A stretch of DNA of 64,000 nt, from NCBI RefSeq assembly GCF_027563345.1, contig NZ_JAMKBK010000003.1, one strand, 5' to 3'. The notes beneath the pieces are model-generated. The model made no database searches and was not told the DNA's origin. It saw only the letters and a list, made by a program, of their open reading frames with translations. The stretch comes from Psychrobacillus psychrodurans. Lineage in GTDB: Bacteria; Bacillota; Bacilli; Bacillales_A; Planococcaceae. The number at the start of each line of letters is the position of its first letter. The stretch's first letter is position 1. A program made the position numbers and the translations under genes. Shown piece by piece: positions 16,706 through 25,233 of the stretch.

Positions 16706-17731
16706 ATGATTGAGTTAGAAAATGTATCGAAAGAATTTAAAAGCAAGAGTGGAATAGTAAAGGCAGTAAACCAAGTAAATATTCAGGTAAATAAAGGAGA
16801 AATTCATGGAGTCATTGGATATAGCGGTGCTGGTAAAAGTACACTGATTCGATGCGTAAATTTACTCGAACAGCCAACGGAAGGCAAAGTTTTTATTAAC
16901 GGTGTTGAACTTACTTCCCTTCCCCTCCCTAAATTGCGTGAAACCCGCAATAAAATTGGCATGATATTTCAAGGATTTAATCTATTAAAAACAGCAACTG
17001 TTTATGATAATATCGCCATTCCACTTAAGCTACTTGGATATAATAAAGCGCAAGTAAAAAAACGAGTGGATCAATATTTAGAAATAGTTGGATTAACTGA
17101 CAAGCATACAAACTATCCAAACCAGTTATCTGGTGGCCAAAAGCAGCGTGTTGCAATTGCCCGTGCACTAGCGCAGGAACCCGAAGTATTGCTTAGTGAT
17201 GAAGCAACAAGCGCACTGGACCCAGAAACTACTGATTCCATATTAGATTTGCTTCTAAAGATAAATCGAGAATTAGGTATTACTATACTTTTAATCACGC
17301 ATGAAATGAATGTCATTCAAAAAATTTGTGATCATGTATATGTCATGGAAAATGGAGAAATTGTTGAACAAAATACAGCTATTAATCTATTTACTAACCC
17401 TACACACCCTACAACTAAAAAGTTTTTAAATACAATAAGTCAGCGTAATTTATCCACTTCATTAATTTCTCAGTTAACTGTTACGGGTGCAGTCACTCGC
17501 TTAACATTTGTCGGAGAAAGCACTGGAAAACCTTTATTAGCTGAAGTAAGTCAAAAATTTAATGTCCAACCGAACATATTAACTGCCAATATTATCGAAC
17601 TTAAAAATGGCATTGTCGGAAATATAGTGGTCCATTTAATTGGCGACAAGGACCAGGTTAAAAATGCTATACACTATTTAGATTCTCAAGGTGTAGCAAC
17701 GGAAGAACTGGAGGGACAGTCTCATGAGTAG
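16706..17731 (+). CDS. metN: Methionine ABC transporter ATP-binding protein
   Basis: A 341-residue MetN. The ATPase domain has Walker A GYSGAGKST, Q-loop MIFQGFN, signature LSGGQKQRVAIARAL, Walker B VLLSDEATSALD and the H-loop HEMN. The last ~80 residues form the NIL domain (LTFVGESTGKPLLAEV onward), which in MetN binds methionine and shuts the transporter when cytoplasmic methionine is high. AAAGGAAG precedes the ATG. It overlaps metI by 8 bp, so the two are probably translationally coupled. Confidence 0.96.
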   Translation: MIELENVSKEFKSKSGIVKAVNQVNIQVNKGEIHGVIGYSGAGKSTLIRCVNLLEQPTEGKVFINGVELTSLPLPKLRETRNKIGMIFQGFNLLKTATVYDNIAIPLKLLGYNKAQVKKRVDQYLEIVGLTDKHTNYPNQLSGGQKQRVAIARALAQEPEVLLSDEATSALDPETTDSILDLLLKINRELGITILLITHEMNVIQKICDHVYVMENGEIVEQNTAINLFTNPTHPTTKKFLNTISQRNLSTSLISQLTVTGAVTRLTFVGESTGKPLLAEVSQKFNVQPNILTANIIELKNGIVGNIVVHLIGDKDQVKNAIHYLDSQGVATEELEGQSHE

Positions 17732-18395
17732 AATCGATCAATTTATAGAACAATGGCTACCGATTATTGGTGAGTCTGTTGTACAAACATTTCAAATGGT
17801 GGGTATCTCCCTATTTTTCTCTGTATTAATCGGGATTCCATTAGGTATTTTAATCGTCCTGACTAGACCTGGCCAGGCATTAGAAAACAAATTTATATAT
17901 CAAATTACTAATTTAATCATAAATATTGTACGTTCTGTTCCCTTTATCATTTTACTATTTTTCATAATTCCTTTTACAAGATTAATAGTTGGAACAACTA
18001 TTGGAGTTCAAGGCGTTATCGTGCCATTAGTAATTTATACAGCACCATATATTGCTAGACTAATGGAATCTGCTCTTTTGGAAGTGGAAAATGGTGTCAT
18101 TGAGGCTTATACCGCTATGGGTATTAGCACACGCGCAATCATTTGGAATGTCTTACTTCGAGAAGCTCGACCTTCTATCGTTTTAGGATTAACCATTTCA
18201 ACGGTCAGCTTAATCGGTGCTACAGCAATGGCAGGTATGGTTGGTGCAGGTGGTTTAGGTGACTTGGCATATCGTTTCGGACATTTACGTTATGAAGTTG
18301 ATGTAATGTATGCAACAGTAGTAATTTTAATCATCCTAGTACAAAGTATTCAATCTATCGGAAATCGTATTGCAGCAAATATTAAAAAAGATTAG
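17724..18395 (+). CDS. metI: Methionine ABC transporter permease
   Basis: A 223-residue permease with five to six membrane helices and the binding-protein-dependent EAA loop EAYTAMGISTRAIIWNVLLREARPS region (Glu-Ala, then Gly), which contacts MetN. The conserved IVRSVPFIILLFFIIPFTR and GATAMAGMVGAGGLGDLA segments are those of MetI. It overlaps metN by 8 bp and is followed after 14 bp by a crotonase gene with its own strong ribosome binding site (GCAGGAGG), so transcription is expected to continue. Confidence 0.95.
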   Translation: MSRIDQFIEQWLPIIGESVVQTFQMVGISLFFSVLIGIPLGILIVLTRPGQALENKFIYQITNLIINIVRSVPFIILLFFIIPFTRLIVGTTIGVQGVIVPLVIYTAPYIARLMESALLEVENGVIEAYTAMGISTRAIIWNVLLREARPSIVLGLTISTVSLIGATAMAGMVGAGGLGDLAYRFGHLRYEVDVMYATVVILIILVQSIQSIGNRIAANIKKD

Positions 18396-18409
18396 CAGGA
18401 GGCGAACTT

Positions 18410-19186
18410 ATGACGAATCTTTTATATGTGGAACGAAGTGGATCAATCGCAACAGTTGTATTTAACCGAGTGGATAAGAAAAACTCTTTCTCCCTTGCTA
18501 TGTTCAAAAAGCTCGGTGAAATATTAAATGATTTAGAGAATGATCAGCAAGTTAAATTGTTAATCCTTAAAGGTGCAGATGAAACTGCTTTCTCCTCTGG
18601 TGCAGATATAACAGAGTTTCTAGAAAATCGCTTTTCTGCCCAAAAAGCAAAGGATTATAATGATGCAACACTTGAATCAATTGAAAAATTATATCGTTTC
18701 CCCAAACCTACTATTGCCCTTATTAAGACATTAGCAATTGGGGGTGGATTAGAACTTGCTAATTCCTGTGACTTCCGATTCGCATCTTCTGGTAGTAAGC
18801 TTGGTATAACCGCTGCAAACATCGGCATTATTTATAACCTTGTAAGTACAAAACGATTAGTTAACCTTATCGGAATTACAAAAACAAAGGAATTATTGTA
18901 TACTGCAAAACTAATCACAGCAGAAGAAGGAAAAGAAATTGGCTTAGTTGACTATATTTATCCGATGGAAGAGATAGAGGAAAAGTGTCATGAGTTCGCT
19001 CATCAAATTATCCATAAGTCTTCCGTTGCAAATAACGGTATTAAACAAGTAATTCAAGCAATTATTGATGGTGATAAGGAAGAAACAAAACAAATTGAAG
19101 AACTTATCTTAGATTCTTTCAGCTCCGATGACTATAAAGAAGGCATCCAAGCATTCTTAGAAAAAAGAAAACCAAATTTTACATAA
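18410..19186 (+). CDS. Enoyl-CoA hydratase/isomerase-family (crotonase) protein
   Basis: A 258-residue crotonase-fold enzyme acting on acyl-CoA. The oxyanion-hole segments are present: SSGADITEF and IGGGLELANSCDFRFA. Of the two catalytic glutamates of true enoyl-CoA hydratases, the second appears kept (KTKELLYTAK) but the first (the PEI/LxxG block) is replaced: here the equivalent stretch reads LGITAANIGII without Glu. So hydration in the classical way is doubtful, and an isomerase, decarboxylase or hydrolase role is possible. It lies 14 bp after metI and 12 bp before the 2-hydroxyacid oxidase, with good ribosome binding sites, and is therefore in the S-box operon. Confidence 0.85.
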   Translation: MTNLLYVERSGSIATVVFNRVDKKNSFSLAMFKKLGEILNDLENDQQVKLLILKGADETAFSSGADITEFLENRFSAQKAKDYNDATLESIEKLYRFPKPTIALIKTLAIGGGLELANSCDFRFASSGSKLGITAANIGIIYNLVSTKRLVNLIGITKTKELLYTAKLITAEEGKEIGLVDYIYPMEEIEEKCHEFAHQIIHKSSVANNGIKQVIQAIIDGDKEETKQIEELILDSFSSDDYKEGIQAFLEKRKPNFT

Positions 19187-19198
19187 GAGGTGTTTCAT

Positions 19199-20335
19199 AT
19201 GTCCACGAATGATCTATTATTAAAAAATATTGGAGCAAACTCCCATTATCCTATTAACTTTGCAGAATTAGAAGAAGGAGCAAAACAAATATTAGAACCC
19301 GGTCCATTCGGATACATTCGTTCCTCTGCTGGTGGTGAAGAAACATATAAAAAAAATACAGAATCTTTTTTTAAGTATTCTATCATCCCACGTTTTTTAA
19401 CGGATGTATCTACTTTAAATACAGAAGTCACGATTCTAGGCCATACATATCCCCACCCCCTTCTCATTGCTCCCGTCGGGGTGAATAAAATTGCACATGA
19501 AGATGGCGAATTAGCGGTATCTAAAGCTGCAGCAAAATTCGGATTTTCTTATATTCAAAGTACGGTATCCAGCTATTCTATTGAAGAAATTGCAGCCGAA
19601 ACAAATGGTAGTTCTAAATGGTTCCAATTATATTGGTCTTCTCAAAATAAAGAAGTTTCCTTTAGTATGGTAAAAAGAGCAGAAGCAGCGGGCTATGAAG
19701 CAATTGTATTAACAATAGATACTACGATGCTTGGCTGGCGAGAGGAAGATATTCGCAATCAATACTCTCCATTGAAACGCGGATTCGGACAAGGAAATTA
19801 TGCATCAGATCCAGTATTCATGGCTTCACTTAGCGATCATTCTCAAGAGACTATCGTAAATAATATTCTAGAAAATATCTACCACCCTACTTTAAATTGG
19901 ATGAATATTTCTGAGTTACGCGAGCATACAACTCTACCAATCCTAATAAAAGGAATACTTCACCCAGAGGACGCTAAACTTGCTGTGGAAAAAGGGATGG
20001 ATGGAATAATCGTCTCGAATCATGGAGGACGCCAATTAGATGGTGTTATTGCTAGCATTGATGCCCTCCCAGAAGTCATCCGAGTAGTAAACGGGAGAAT
20101 TCCTGTTTTATTTGATAGTGGAATTAGAAGAGGATCAGATGCAGTAAAGGCTTTAGCACTTGGAGCCACTGCAGTCTGTATTGGTCGCCCCGTCATATGG
20201 GGATTAGCTACTGGGGGCCAAATCGGTGTGGAACGTGTATTAGAGAACTTCCTACAGGAGTTTAGAGTTTCGATTTCGTTAAGTGGTGCTCGTAATTTAG
20301 AGGAAGTTAAAAATCTTCAGCTATTAAAAGATTAA
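19199..20335 (+). CDS. FMN-dependent 2-hydroxyacid oxidase, lactate 2-monooxygenase-like
   Basis: A 378-residue TIM-barrel flavoprotein of the glycolate oxidase/lactate oxidase family. The catalytic block VSNHGGRQLDGV (His, Arg), the FMN-binding PVLFDSGIRRGSDAVKALALGA and the substrate Tyr/FMN segment SSAGGEETYKKN are intact. The stretch TIDTTMLGWREEDI is like lactate 2-monooxygenases rather than glycolate oxidases. ATG 19199 follows AAGAGGTG; a GTG at 19190 overlaps this site and is rejected. Because it is downstream of S-box metQNI, oxidation of methionine's hydroxy analogue (2-hydroxy-4-methylthiobutyrate) to the keto acid used by MtnE is an attractive but untested guess; lactate or another 2-hydroxyacid is equally possible biochemically. 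Confidence 0.88.
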   Translation: MSTNDLLLKNIGANSHYPINFAELEEGAKQILEPGPFGYIRSSAGGEETYKKNTESFFKYSIIPRFLTDVSTLNTEVTILGHTYPHPLLIAPVGVNKIAHEDGELAVSKAAAKFGFSYIQSTVSSYSIEEIAAETNGSSKWFQLYWSSQNKEVSFSMVKRAEAAGYEAIVLTIDTTMLGWREEDIRNQYSPLKRGFGQGNYASDPVFMASLSDHSQETIVNNILENIYHPTLNWMNISELREHTTLPILIKGILHPEDAKLAVEKGMDGIIVSNHGGRQLDGVIASIDALPEVIRVVNGRIPVLFDSGIRRGSDAVKALALGATAVCIGRPVIWGLATGGQIGVERVLENFLQEFRVSISLSGARNLEEVKNLQLLKD

Positions 20336-20362
20336 CGGAAAATATAAGGTGGTAGATATACG

Positions 20363-21556
20363 ATGGAACAAGCATTAAAAGGTATGAAGGTACTTGATTT
20401 ATCGCAGGTTCTCGCTGGACCCTATTGCACAATGGTTTTAGCGGATATGGGTGCTGAAGTTATTAAAGTGGAAAAATTTCCAAGTGGTGACGACACTAGA
20501 AGTATGGGACCGTATATAAACGAAGAAAGCTATATGTATATGATGGTAAATCGTAACAAACGCGGGATATGTATTAATTTAAAAACAAAACAAGGACTAG
20601 AAGTATTATATAGACTTATTAAAAATGCGGATGTTTTTATCGAAAATTATCGACCTGGTGTTACGAAGAAACTTGGAATTGATTATGATACGCTGAAAGC
20701 TATAAACCCGGCGTTGATATATTGTTCTATTTCCGGCTATGGCCAAACAGGGCCTTATAAAGACAAAGGTGGCTATGATATTATGGCCCAAGGACTTTCA
20801 GGGCTGATCGATATGACTGGAGAAAAAGCTGGAAAACCTGTCAAAGTAGGCATTGCAATACACGACATTGCAGCTGCACAAACCGCCATCCAATCTATTT
20901 TATCCGCCTATATTTATCGGTTAAAAAAAGGTGCTGGACAATATATCGACGTCTCCCTAGTAGATTCTGGTCTCGCATGGACTGTGTGGGAAGCAGCAGC
21001 ATATTTTGGCAAAGGTGAAGTACCACAAAGAAATGGTACAGCACATCGTGTTTCTGCTCCATATCAAGGCTATAAAACACAAGATGGATTTATACTTATT
21101 GGAGCAGGTAATCAGAAACTGTGGGAAAAATTTTGTTTACACGTCGTTCATAAACCGGAATGGCTCACGGACGAACGATTTTTAACAAATAGTATTCGAG
21201 CAAAAAATGCTAGCCAACTAGAAATAGAAATAGAGGAAGTTTTAAGCGAACACCACTCCTCCTACTGGCTAGATTTACTAGATTCAAGTGGCGTCCCTTC
21301 TGGACCTATCTATTCGTATGACCAAACATTGAATGATGAACATATTCTATCAAGAGAAATGATAGTAGATTATGTACATCCGATAGCAGGTCCAATGAAA
21401 ACACTAGGTTTTCCAGCTAAATTTTCCGAGACACCAGGACAATTCAGAACTGCAGCTCCCCTACTTGGTCAGCATAACAAAGAAATACTTTTGGAGCTTG
21501 GATACACAGAAGATGAAGTAAGAACACTATTGTCCGATAAAGTTATGAATGAGTAA
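20363..21556 (+). CDS. Class III (CaiB/BaiF) CoA-transferase
   Basis: A 397-residue family III CoA-transferase moving CoA between carboxylic acids through an aspartyl intermediate. The N-terminal LSQVLAGPYCTMVLADMGAEV (ending VIKVE), the block FIENYRPGV, and the catalytic Asp139 in KGGYDIMAQGLSG are visible; a second half begins around APYQGYKTQDGFI. AAGGTGG precedes the ATG, 27 bp after the oxidase gene. It is the last gene of the methionine-transport transcript; no clear terminator follows, and a 21-bp-period array begins 9 bp after the stop. With the crotonase it implies that a carboxylic acid is activated to a CoA ester in this pathway; the acid is unknown. Confidence 0.9.
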   Translation: MEQALKGMKVLDLSQVLAGPYCTMVLADMGAEVIKVEKFPSGDDTRSMGPYINEESYMYMMVNRNKRGICINLKTKQGLEVLYRLIKNADVFIENYRPGVTKKLGIDYDTLKAINPALIYCSISGYGQTGPYKDKGGYDIMAQGLSGLIDMTGEKAGKPVKVGIAIHDIAAAQTAIQSILSAYIYRLKKGAGQYIDVSLVDSGLAWTVWEAAAYFGKGEVPQRNGTAHRVSAPYQGYKTQDGFILIGAGNQKLWEKFCLHVVHKPEWLTDERFLTNSIRAKNASQLEIEIEEVLSEHHSSYWLDLLDSSGVPSGPIYSYDQTLNDEHILSREMIVDYVHPIAGPMKTLGFPAKFSETPGQFRTAAPLLGQHNKEILLELGYTEDEVRTLLSDKVMNE

Positions 21557-21564
21557 TTGTTGTT

Positions 21565-21697
21565 ATGGGGCATTGTATTGCTTTAATGGGCTATGCGCTA
21601 TAGTTTAAGAGCTATTTCCAAATTTTTATGGGCTATTAGGACGTTCTCAAAATCTATAGAGACTTTTATGGGCTATCTCCAGCATTTTATGGGTTAT
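21565..21697. repeat. 21-bp-period word array (ATGGGCTAT type)
   Basis: The word ATGGGCTAT or a variant starts at 21565, 21586, 21607, 21628, about 21649 (only CTAT kept), 21668 and 21689, i.e. steps of 21, 21, 21, 21, 19 and 21 bp. It is usually preceded by TTTT; the rest of each unit is not conserved. It fills most of the spacer 21557-21700 between convergent genes. See the parallel arrays at 32403, 42274 and 47855. Confidence 0.75.
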
Positions 21698-21700
21698 ATC

Positions 21701-21790
21701 AAAAGCGCAAGCGCCTATGTCAGCCCCGTTCTTTGCCTTTATTCGCTAGTCTGAAGCGACTCGAGCGGCTATGCGCTGGAGTCTGGACAG
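21701..21790. repeat. GCGCAAGCGCC-ended dispersed element, copy 1
   Basis: It begins AAAAGCGCAAGCGCC and ends near TGCGCTGGAGTCTGGACA; interior landmarks are CAGCCCCG, CTTTGCCTTT and GCGACTCGAG. The same landmarks in the same order occur at 30338-30454. The ends are imperfect inverted repeats, so the element can fold into one long hairpin. No coding capacity. This type of palindromic repeat is familiar in Bacillales intergenic regions. Confidence 0.75.
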
Positions 21791-21850
21791 AGATTCACTT
21801 GTAGAAAGTTATCTACATGTCAAAAATTCCATAATTTCCTAAAGTATAAA

Positions 21851-21880
21851 AAAAGACCGATTGCAACGTGCAATCGGTCT
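21851..21880 (-). terminator. Terminator overlapping the stop of the SEC-C gene
   Basis: AGACCGATTGCA (21854-21865) pairs with TGCAATCGGTCT (21869-21880); on the minus strand a T-run follows. The stem includes two bases of the stop codon at 21879-21881. Confidence 0.85.
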
Positions 21881-23717
21881 AAATAATTGGCTGCAATAGT
21901 GTCCAAATTACTTTTCCCTCTTCTGGACTATCGGGCGTGATAGCCATAGAATGTGGATAGGCTAAAGCGGGAGCTTTCATACGATAATAATTTGCCACGT
22001 AAGCATTATCTTCGCTTGCCAAATCATACGCGTCCTGTGTTTCTTTAGAAAAAAAGCTTTTCTTTTTCTCCATTGCCCAACGGAACCAGCTAAAAAACGC
22101 ATTATCTGAATCCTGGTAGTGACTCATTAAACTTTCCGCTTCCTCTAATCTATTTAAAGCGATTAGTGTCGCAACTGAAGGATAGCGAACCCCTTGATTG
22201 TCCGATGGATTTAATTGTAAAATTTTATTGAATAGATTAAAAGCTTCTTTGAACATCTTCTGCTCAAAACACCATAATCCGTATTTAAACAGGGCTCTCA
22301 AATATGGTCTGTTCGGTAAATATCCCCATACGGACTCAAAATTCGGATCAAACTGTTTTTCTCCAATGCTAATCGCTTCTTCAAAAAATACAGACCGTTC
22401 CAGTTCATTATCTACTTTTAACAAGATTGCATCAATATTTTGAGGATCGAGCTCAAAAGCAAGTGAAGTTAGTCGTTCCCGTTCAATCAAATCCCTAGAA
22501 ATATACGCCTCATATGCATACTTTTGTGAAGCTTCTTTATCATTTACAGGGTTAAATTCTTTATCTTTATAAATATCTATATATCTACTCATCTCTTTCT
22601 CATTTTTAATAGAAACCTTGCTAAGATGCATACCCATTTTCCAGTTTGAAAATTCTACTAGATTTGCATCTGTTCCAACTTCAAAGGCAAATACAGTATT
22701 CTGAGTTAGTTCTTCTTTTGAAATTTCATGCTCATAAAACTCCTTGAATAATTCTTCATATTTGTTAGCCGTAGTAGTTGAAACTTCTAAAAACGATGAG
22801 ATTTCTTTCTTTGTCCAGATATAAGAAATGATAGAATTTAGCATACCAAACTGCAAGACCCCTGCCACTAACGCAGTAGGTTTTTTAATCCCCTTAGGAA
22901 TACCTTTTCTTTGAATATATTCGATAAAGATGTACATTAGCTTATCACTCTTGGTATCCATTTCTACTAGACTACTATGTAAAATAGAAATAAGCTCCAG
23001 CTCTTCTTCACTAAAGAGCTCCTCGATTGAAGTTTCTTTATCTCCTAAAATTACATAGCATTCAATAATATACTTATTATAAAAATCAAGTACTGATTCA
23101 CTCTTGCTGTTGGTATATAAAGCCTTTACACGTTCAACAAGTGCTTCATCTTTCGCAGGGAATACGATTAAAGAATTTAATAATTTATAGTATCGTTCTT
23201 GTTGCCTGGAATCTAATAGAAAATGCCCAAAAATAAAATCACCCACTCCACCTTCGAATGGATTTGGAATTTCTATCATTACCTTTTCTTCAGAAAATAC
23301 ATCCACAACTTCCGCACTATTATTACTTATTTGCAAGATAGTTCCAAGGATTATATTAGGATTCATCCAACCTTCTAAAACAGTTTGAACTCTTGGTCTT
23401 TTCGATTTGGCTGATTCTCTTTCTAAATGCATTTGCCAAATATCTACACGATGATTGAAGTAATAACAATCTCCCATAATAGCACTCACTTTATCATTAT
23501 CGAATCGATCTGATAAATATTCTTCTCTGTCACCAATCCACTCATAAATTTCGTTTGTTTCCTTTTTAGTCGGGTGAGCATGAAAAAAGTTTAGTAGCAC
23601 TTGTTCTAAATCTTTATTTAGTTCTTCATCTATTGAAATAATATTTTCTTTCTTTAAACAACAAGCTTTATATTTTTTCCCACTATTACAGGGACAAGGG
23701 TCATTTCTACGAGTCAT
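21879..23717 (-). CDS. SEC-C motif protein with TPR-like C-terminus
   Basis: A 612-residue cytoplasmic protein. Residues 1-24 form a SEC-C zinc motif (DPCPCNSGKKYKACC), as found at the tail of SecA and in assorted bacterial proteins; here it is N-terminal. The middle is helical without recognised domain. The last 200 residues contain tetratricopeptide-like helices (YGLWCFEQKMFKEAFNLFNK followed by ILQLNPSDNQG, then VATLIALNRLEEAESLM). AAGGAG precedes the ATG. A protein-interaction or ribosome-associated role is possible. It is codirectional with the hemerythrin gene upstream (51-bp gap) but has its own terminator. Confidence 0.85.
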   Translation of the reverse strand: MTRRNDPCPCNSGKKYKACCLKKENIISIDEELNKDLEQVLLNFFHAHPTKKETNEIYEWIGDREEYLSDRFDNDKVSAIMGDCYYFNHRVDIWQMHLERESAKSKRPRVQTVLEGWMNPNIILGTILQISNNSAEVVDVFSEEKVMIEIPNPFEGGVGDFIFGHFLLDSRQQERYYKLLNSLIVFPAKDEALVERVKALYTNSKSESVLDFYNKYIIECYVILGDKETSIEELFSEEELELISILHSSLVEMDTKSDKLMYIFIEYIQRKGIPKGIKKPTALVAGVLQFGMLNSIISYIWTKKEISSFLEVSTTTANKYEELFKEFYEHEISKEELTQNTVFAFEVGTDANLVEFSNWKMGMHLSKVSIKNEKEMSRYIDIYKDKEFNPVNDKEASQKYAYEAYISRDLIERERLTSLAFELDPQNIDAILLKVDNELERSVFFEEAISIGEKQFDPNFESVWGYLPNRPYLRALFKYGLWCFEQKMFKEAFNLFNKILQLNPSDNQGVRYPSVATLIALNRLEEAESLMSHYQDSDNAFFSWFRWAMEKKKSFFSKETQDAYDLASEDNAYVANYYRMKAPALAYPHSMAITPDSPEEGKVIWTLLQPII

Positions 23718-23768
23718 TTGTTAAACTCCTTTTCATCGAACCATAATTTATTATCGTTCCAATTTCTA

Positions 23769-24185
23769 TTAGAATAAAAGACGTTCTTCGTCTCTACTAT
23801 GAATTTCGTTGACTGTTAGAAGTGCATAAAATCGTTGGATTACAGCCTCATTTAAACCGTGCTCGTTTCGAATTTCCTTAATGTCTTTAGAGATAATCCG
23901 GAGTAAATCATGATCTCTTTCAAGTTTTATAACAACTTCTCTTAAAGCCGGATTCTCCTCCACTTTTTCTTGGTAGAATCCTGATTCCTCAGCATCTGCA
24001 TGGCTAATAACTCTTGTTTCCCAGTAATCTAATAGGTCGTCCGCAGCTAAATTTGCTGCTTCTAGCTCACGTGATCTCAATAATTCTAAAAAGTTATTCG
24101 TTTTTTGTATGGCACCTGACAATCCTCCTTCATGTATAGCATGGTGTGAATGCAACTGTTTCAATGCTGGTCCGGGTTTAGTCAT
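23769..24185 (-). CDS. Hemerythrin-like domain protein at the end of the Moco operon
   Basis: A 138-residue four-helix protein of the hemerythrin HHE type. Likely di-iron ligands are LHSHHAIHEGG (helix 1), ISHADAEESGFY (helix 2), LERDHDLLR (helix 3) and NEIHSRDEERLLF (helix 4). Start 24185 is preferred because AAGGAG lies 7 nt upstream; the earlier ATG at 24191 is only 1 nt from it. It begins 15 bp after the stop of moaA and is probably the last gene of that operon. An iron, oxygen or NO sensing/storage role fits a locus that serves nitrate reduction, but no function is established. Confidence 0.82.
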   Translation of the reverse strand: MTKPGPALKQLHSHHAIHEGGLSGAIQKTNNFLELLRSRELEAANLAADDLLDYWETRVISHADAEESGFYQEKVEENPALREVVIKLERDHDLLRIISKDIKEIRNEHGLNEAVIQRFYALLTVNEIHSRDEERLLF

Positions 24186-24200
24186 TTTCATGCTCCTTTC

Positions 24201-25217
24201 TTATCCACCAATATAAGACATATTTATTTTTGTACGGTTTTTAGCAGTTTCTTCTGTTCTTTCATCTGAATACCGATCCGTTCTAAGCTCCCACACATTC
24301 TTGATAGCATCTGATAACTCATCATCTGTTGCTCCATTTCGTATGAGTTCTCGTAAGTCAAATCCATTTGTAGCGAATAAGCATGTGTAAAACTTTCCAT
24401 CAGATGATAGTCGTGCTCTCGTACAAGACGAGCAGAAAGATTCCGATACTGATGTGATAAAGCCTACTTGAGATTCAGTTCCTACATATCGATAACGTTC
24501 AGCAACTTCACCAAAATAATCTTTATCTACGGGCTCTAAATCAAATTCTTGTTGTAGCATCGTTAAAATTTGTTTTTTTGTTATTACTTTTTCAAAACTC
24601 CAGGCGTTATCATTTCCAACATCCATAAATTCAATAAAGCGAAGAGTAATTCCTTGTTCTTTAAAATACTTAGCCATTGGAATAATCTCTTGATCGTTCT
24701 CATTTTTTTGGACGACCATATTTACTTTAACTTCAAAGCCAAGATTCTGTGCAAATTGTATATTTTCTAAAATGAAAGAAGATTTAATCCCTCTTCCATT
24801 GAGATTTCCAAATAAGTTTTCATCTAATGCATCAAGACTTATATTGAGTCTTGTTAATCCAGCATCTTTCAATTTTTGACCATATTGCTTCAATAATACT
24901 CCATTTGTAGTTAGACCTACGTCTTTAATATTGTCCAAAGTGAGCAGTTTTTTAACCAGTTCATCTATATTTCTTCGCATTAACGGCTCTCCGCCAGTTA
25001 ATCGAATTTTTCTAACACCAAAACTTTCAAAGATCTTTGCTAATCTTTCCATTTCTTCAAACGTTAATAGTTCCTCTCGAGGTAAAAACACATAATCATC
25101 ACCGAAAATTTCTTTAGGCATGCAATATGAACAACGGAAATTACAGCGATCGGTTACTGAAATTCGCAGATCTTTCATTGGTCTATATAATCGATCTTGC
25201 AATATATTCACCGACAT
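24201..25217 (-). CDS. moaA: GTP 3',8-cyclase MoaA
   Basis: A 338-residue radical-SAM enzyme that, with MoaC, converts GTP to cyclic pyranopterin monophosphate in molybdenum cofactor synthesis. Two [4Fe-4S] sites are visible: Cys25/29/32 in TDRCNFRCSYC and the C-terminal CSSCTRARLSSDGKFYTC. The GTP/SAM segments LTGGEPLMR and NISLDAL are present, and the chain ends in the double Gly (SYIGG) needed for activity. ATG 25217 lies 8 nt after GGAAG; an earlier GTG at 25226 overlaps that site. The gene is 16 bp downstream of mobA. Confidence 0.97.
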   Translation of the reverse strand: MSVNILQDRLYRPMKDLRISVTDRCNFRCSYCMPKEIFGDDYVFLPREELLTFEEMERLAKIFESFGVRKIRLTGGEPLMRRNIDELVKKLLTLDNIKDVGLTTNGVLLKQYGQKLKDAGLTRLNISLDALDENLFGNLNGRGIKSSFILENIQFAQNLGFEVKVNMVVQKNENDQEIIPMAKYFKEQGITLRFIEFMDVGNDNAWSFEKVITKKQILTMLQQEFDLEPVDKDYFGEVAERYRYVGTESQVGFITSVSESFCSSCTRARLSSDGKFYTCLFATNGFDLRELIRNGATDDELSDAIKNVWELRTDRYSDERTEETAKNRTKINMSYIGG

Positions 25218-25233
25218 ACATTTCACTTCCTTT

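Noticed and set aside
21557..21880. Degenerate coding sequence or pseudogene after the CoA-transferase
   Set aside because: All frames are closed and the order in it is explained by the 21-bp array and a dispersed repeat.
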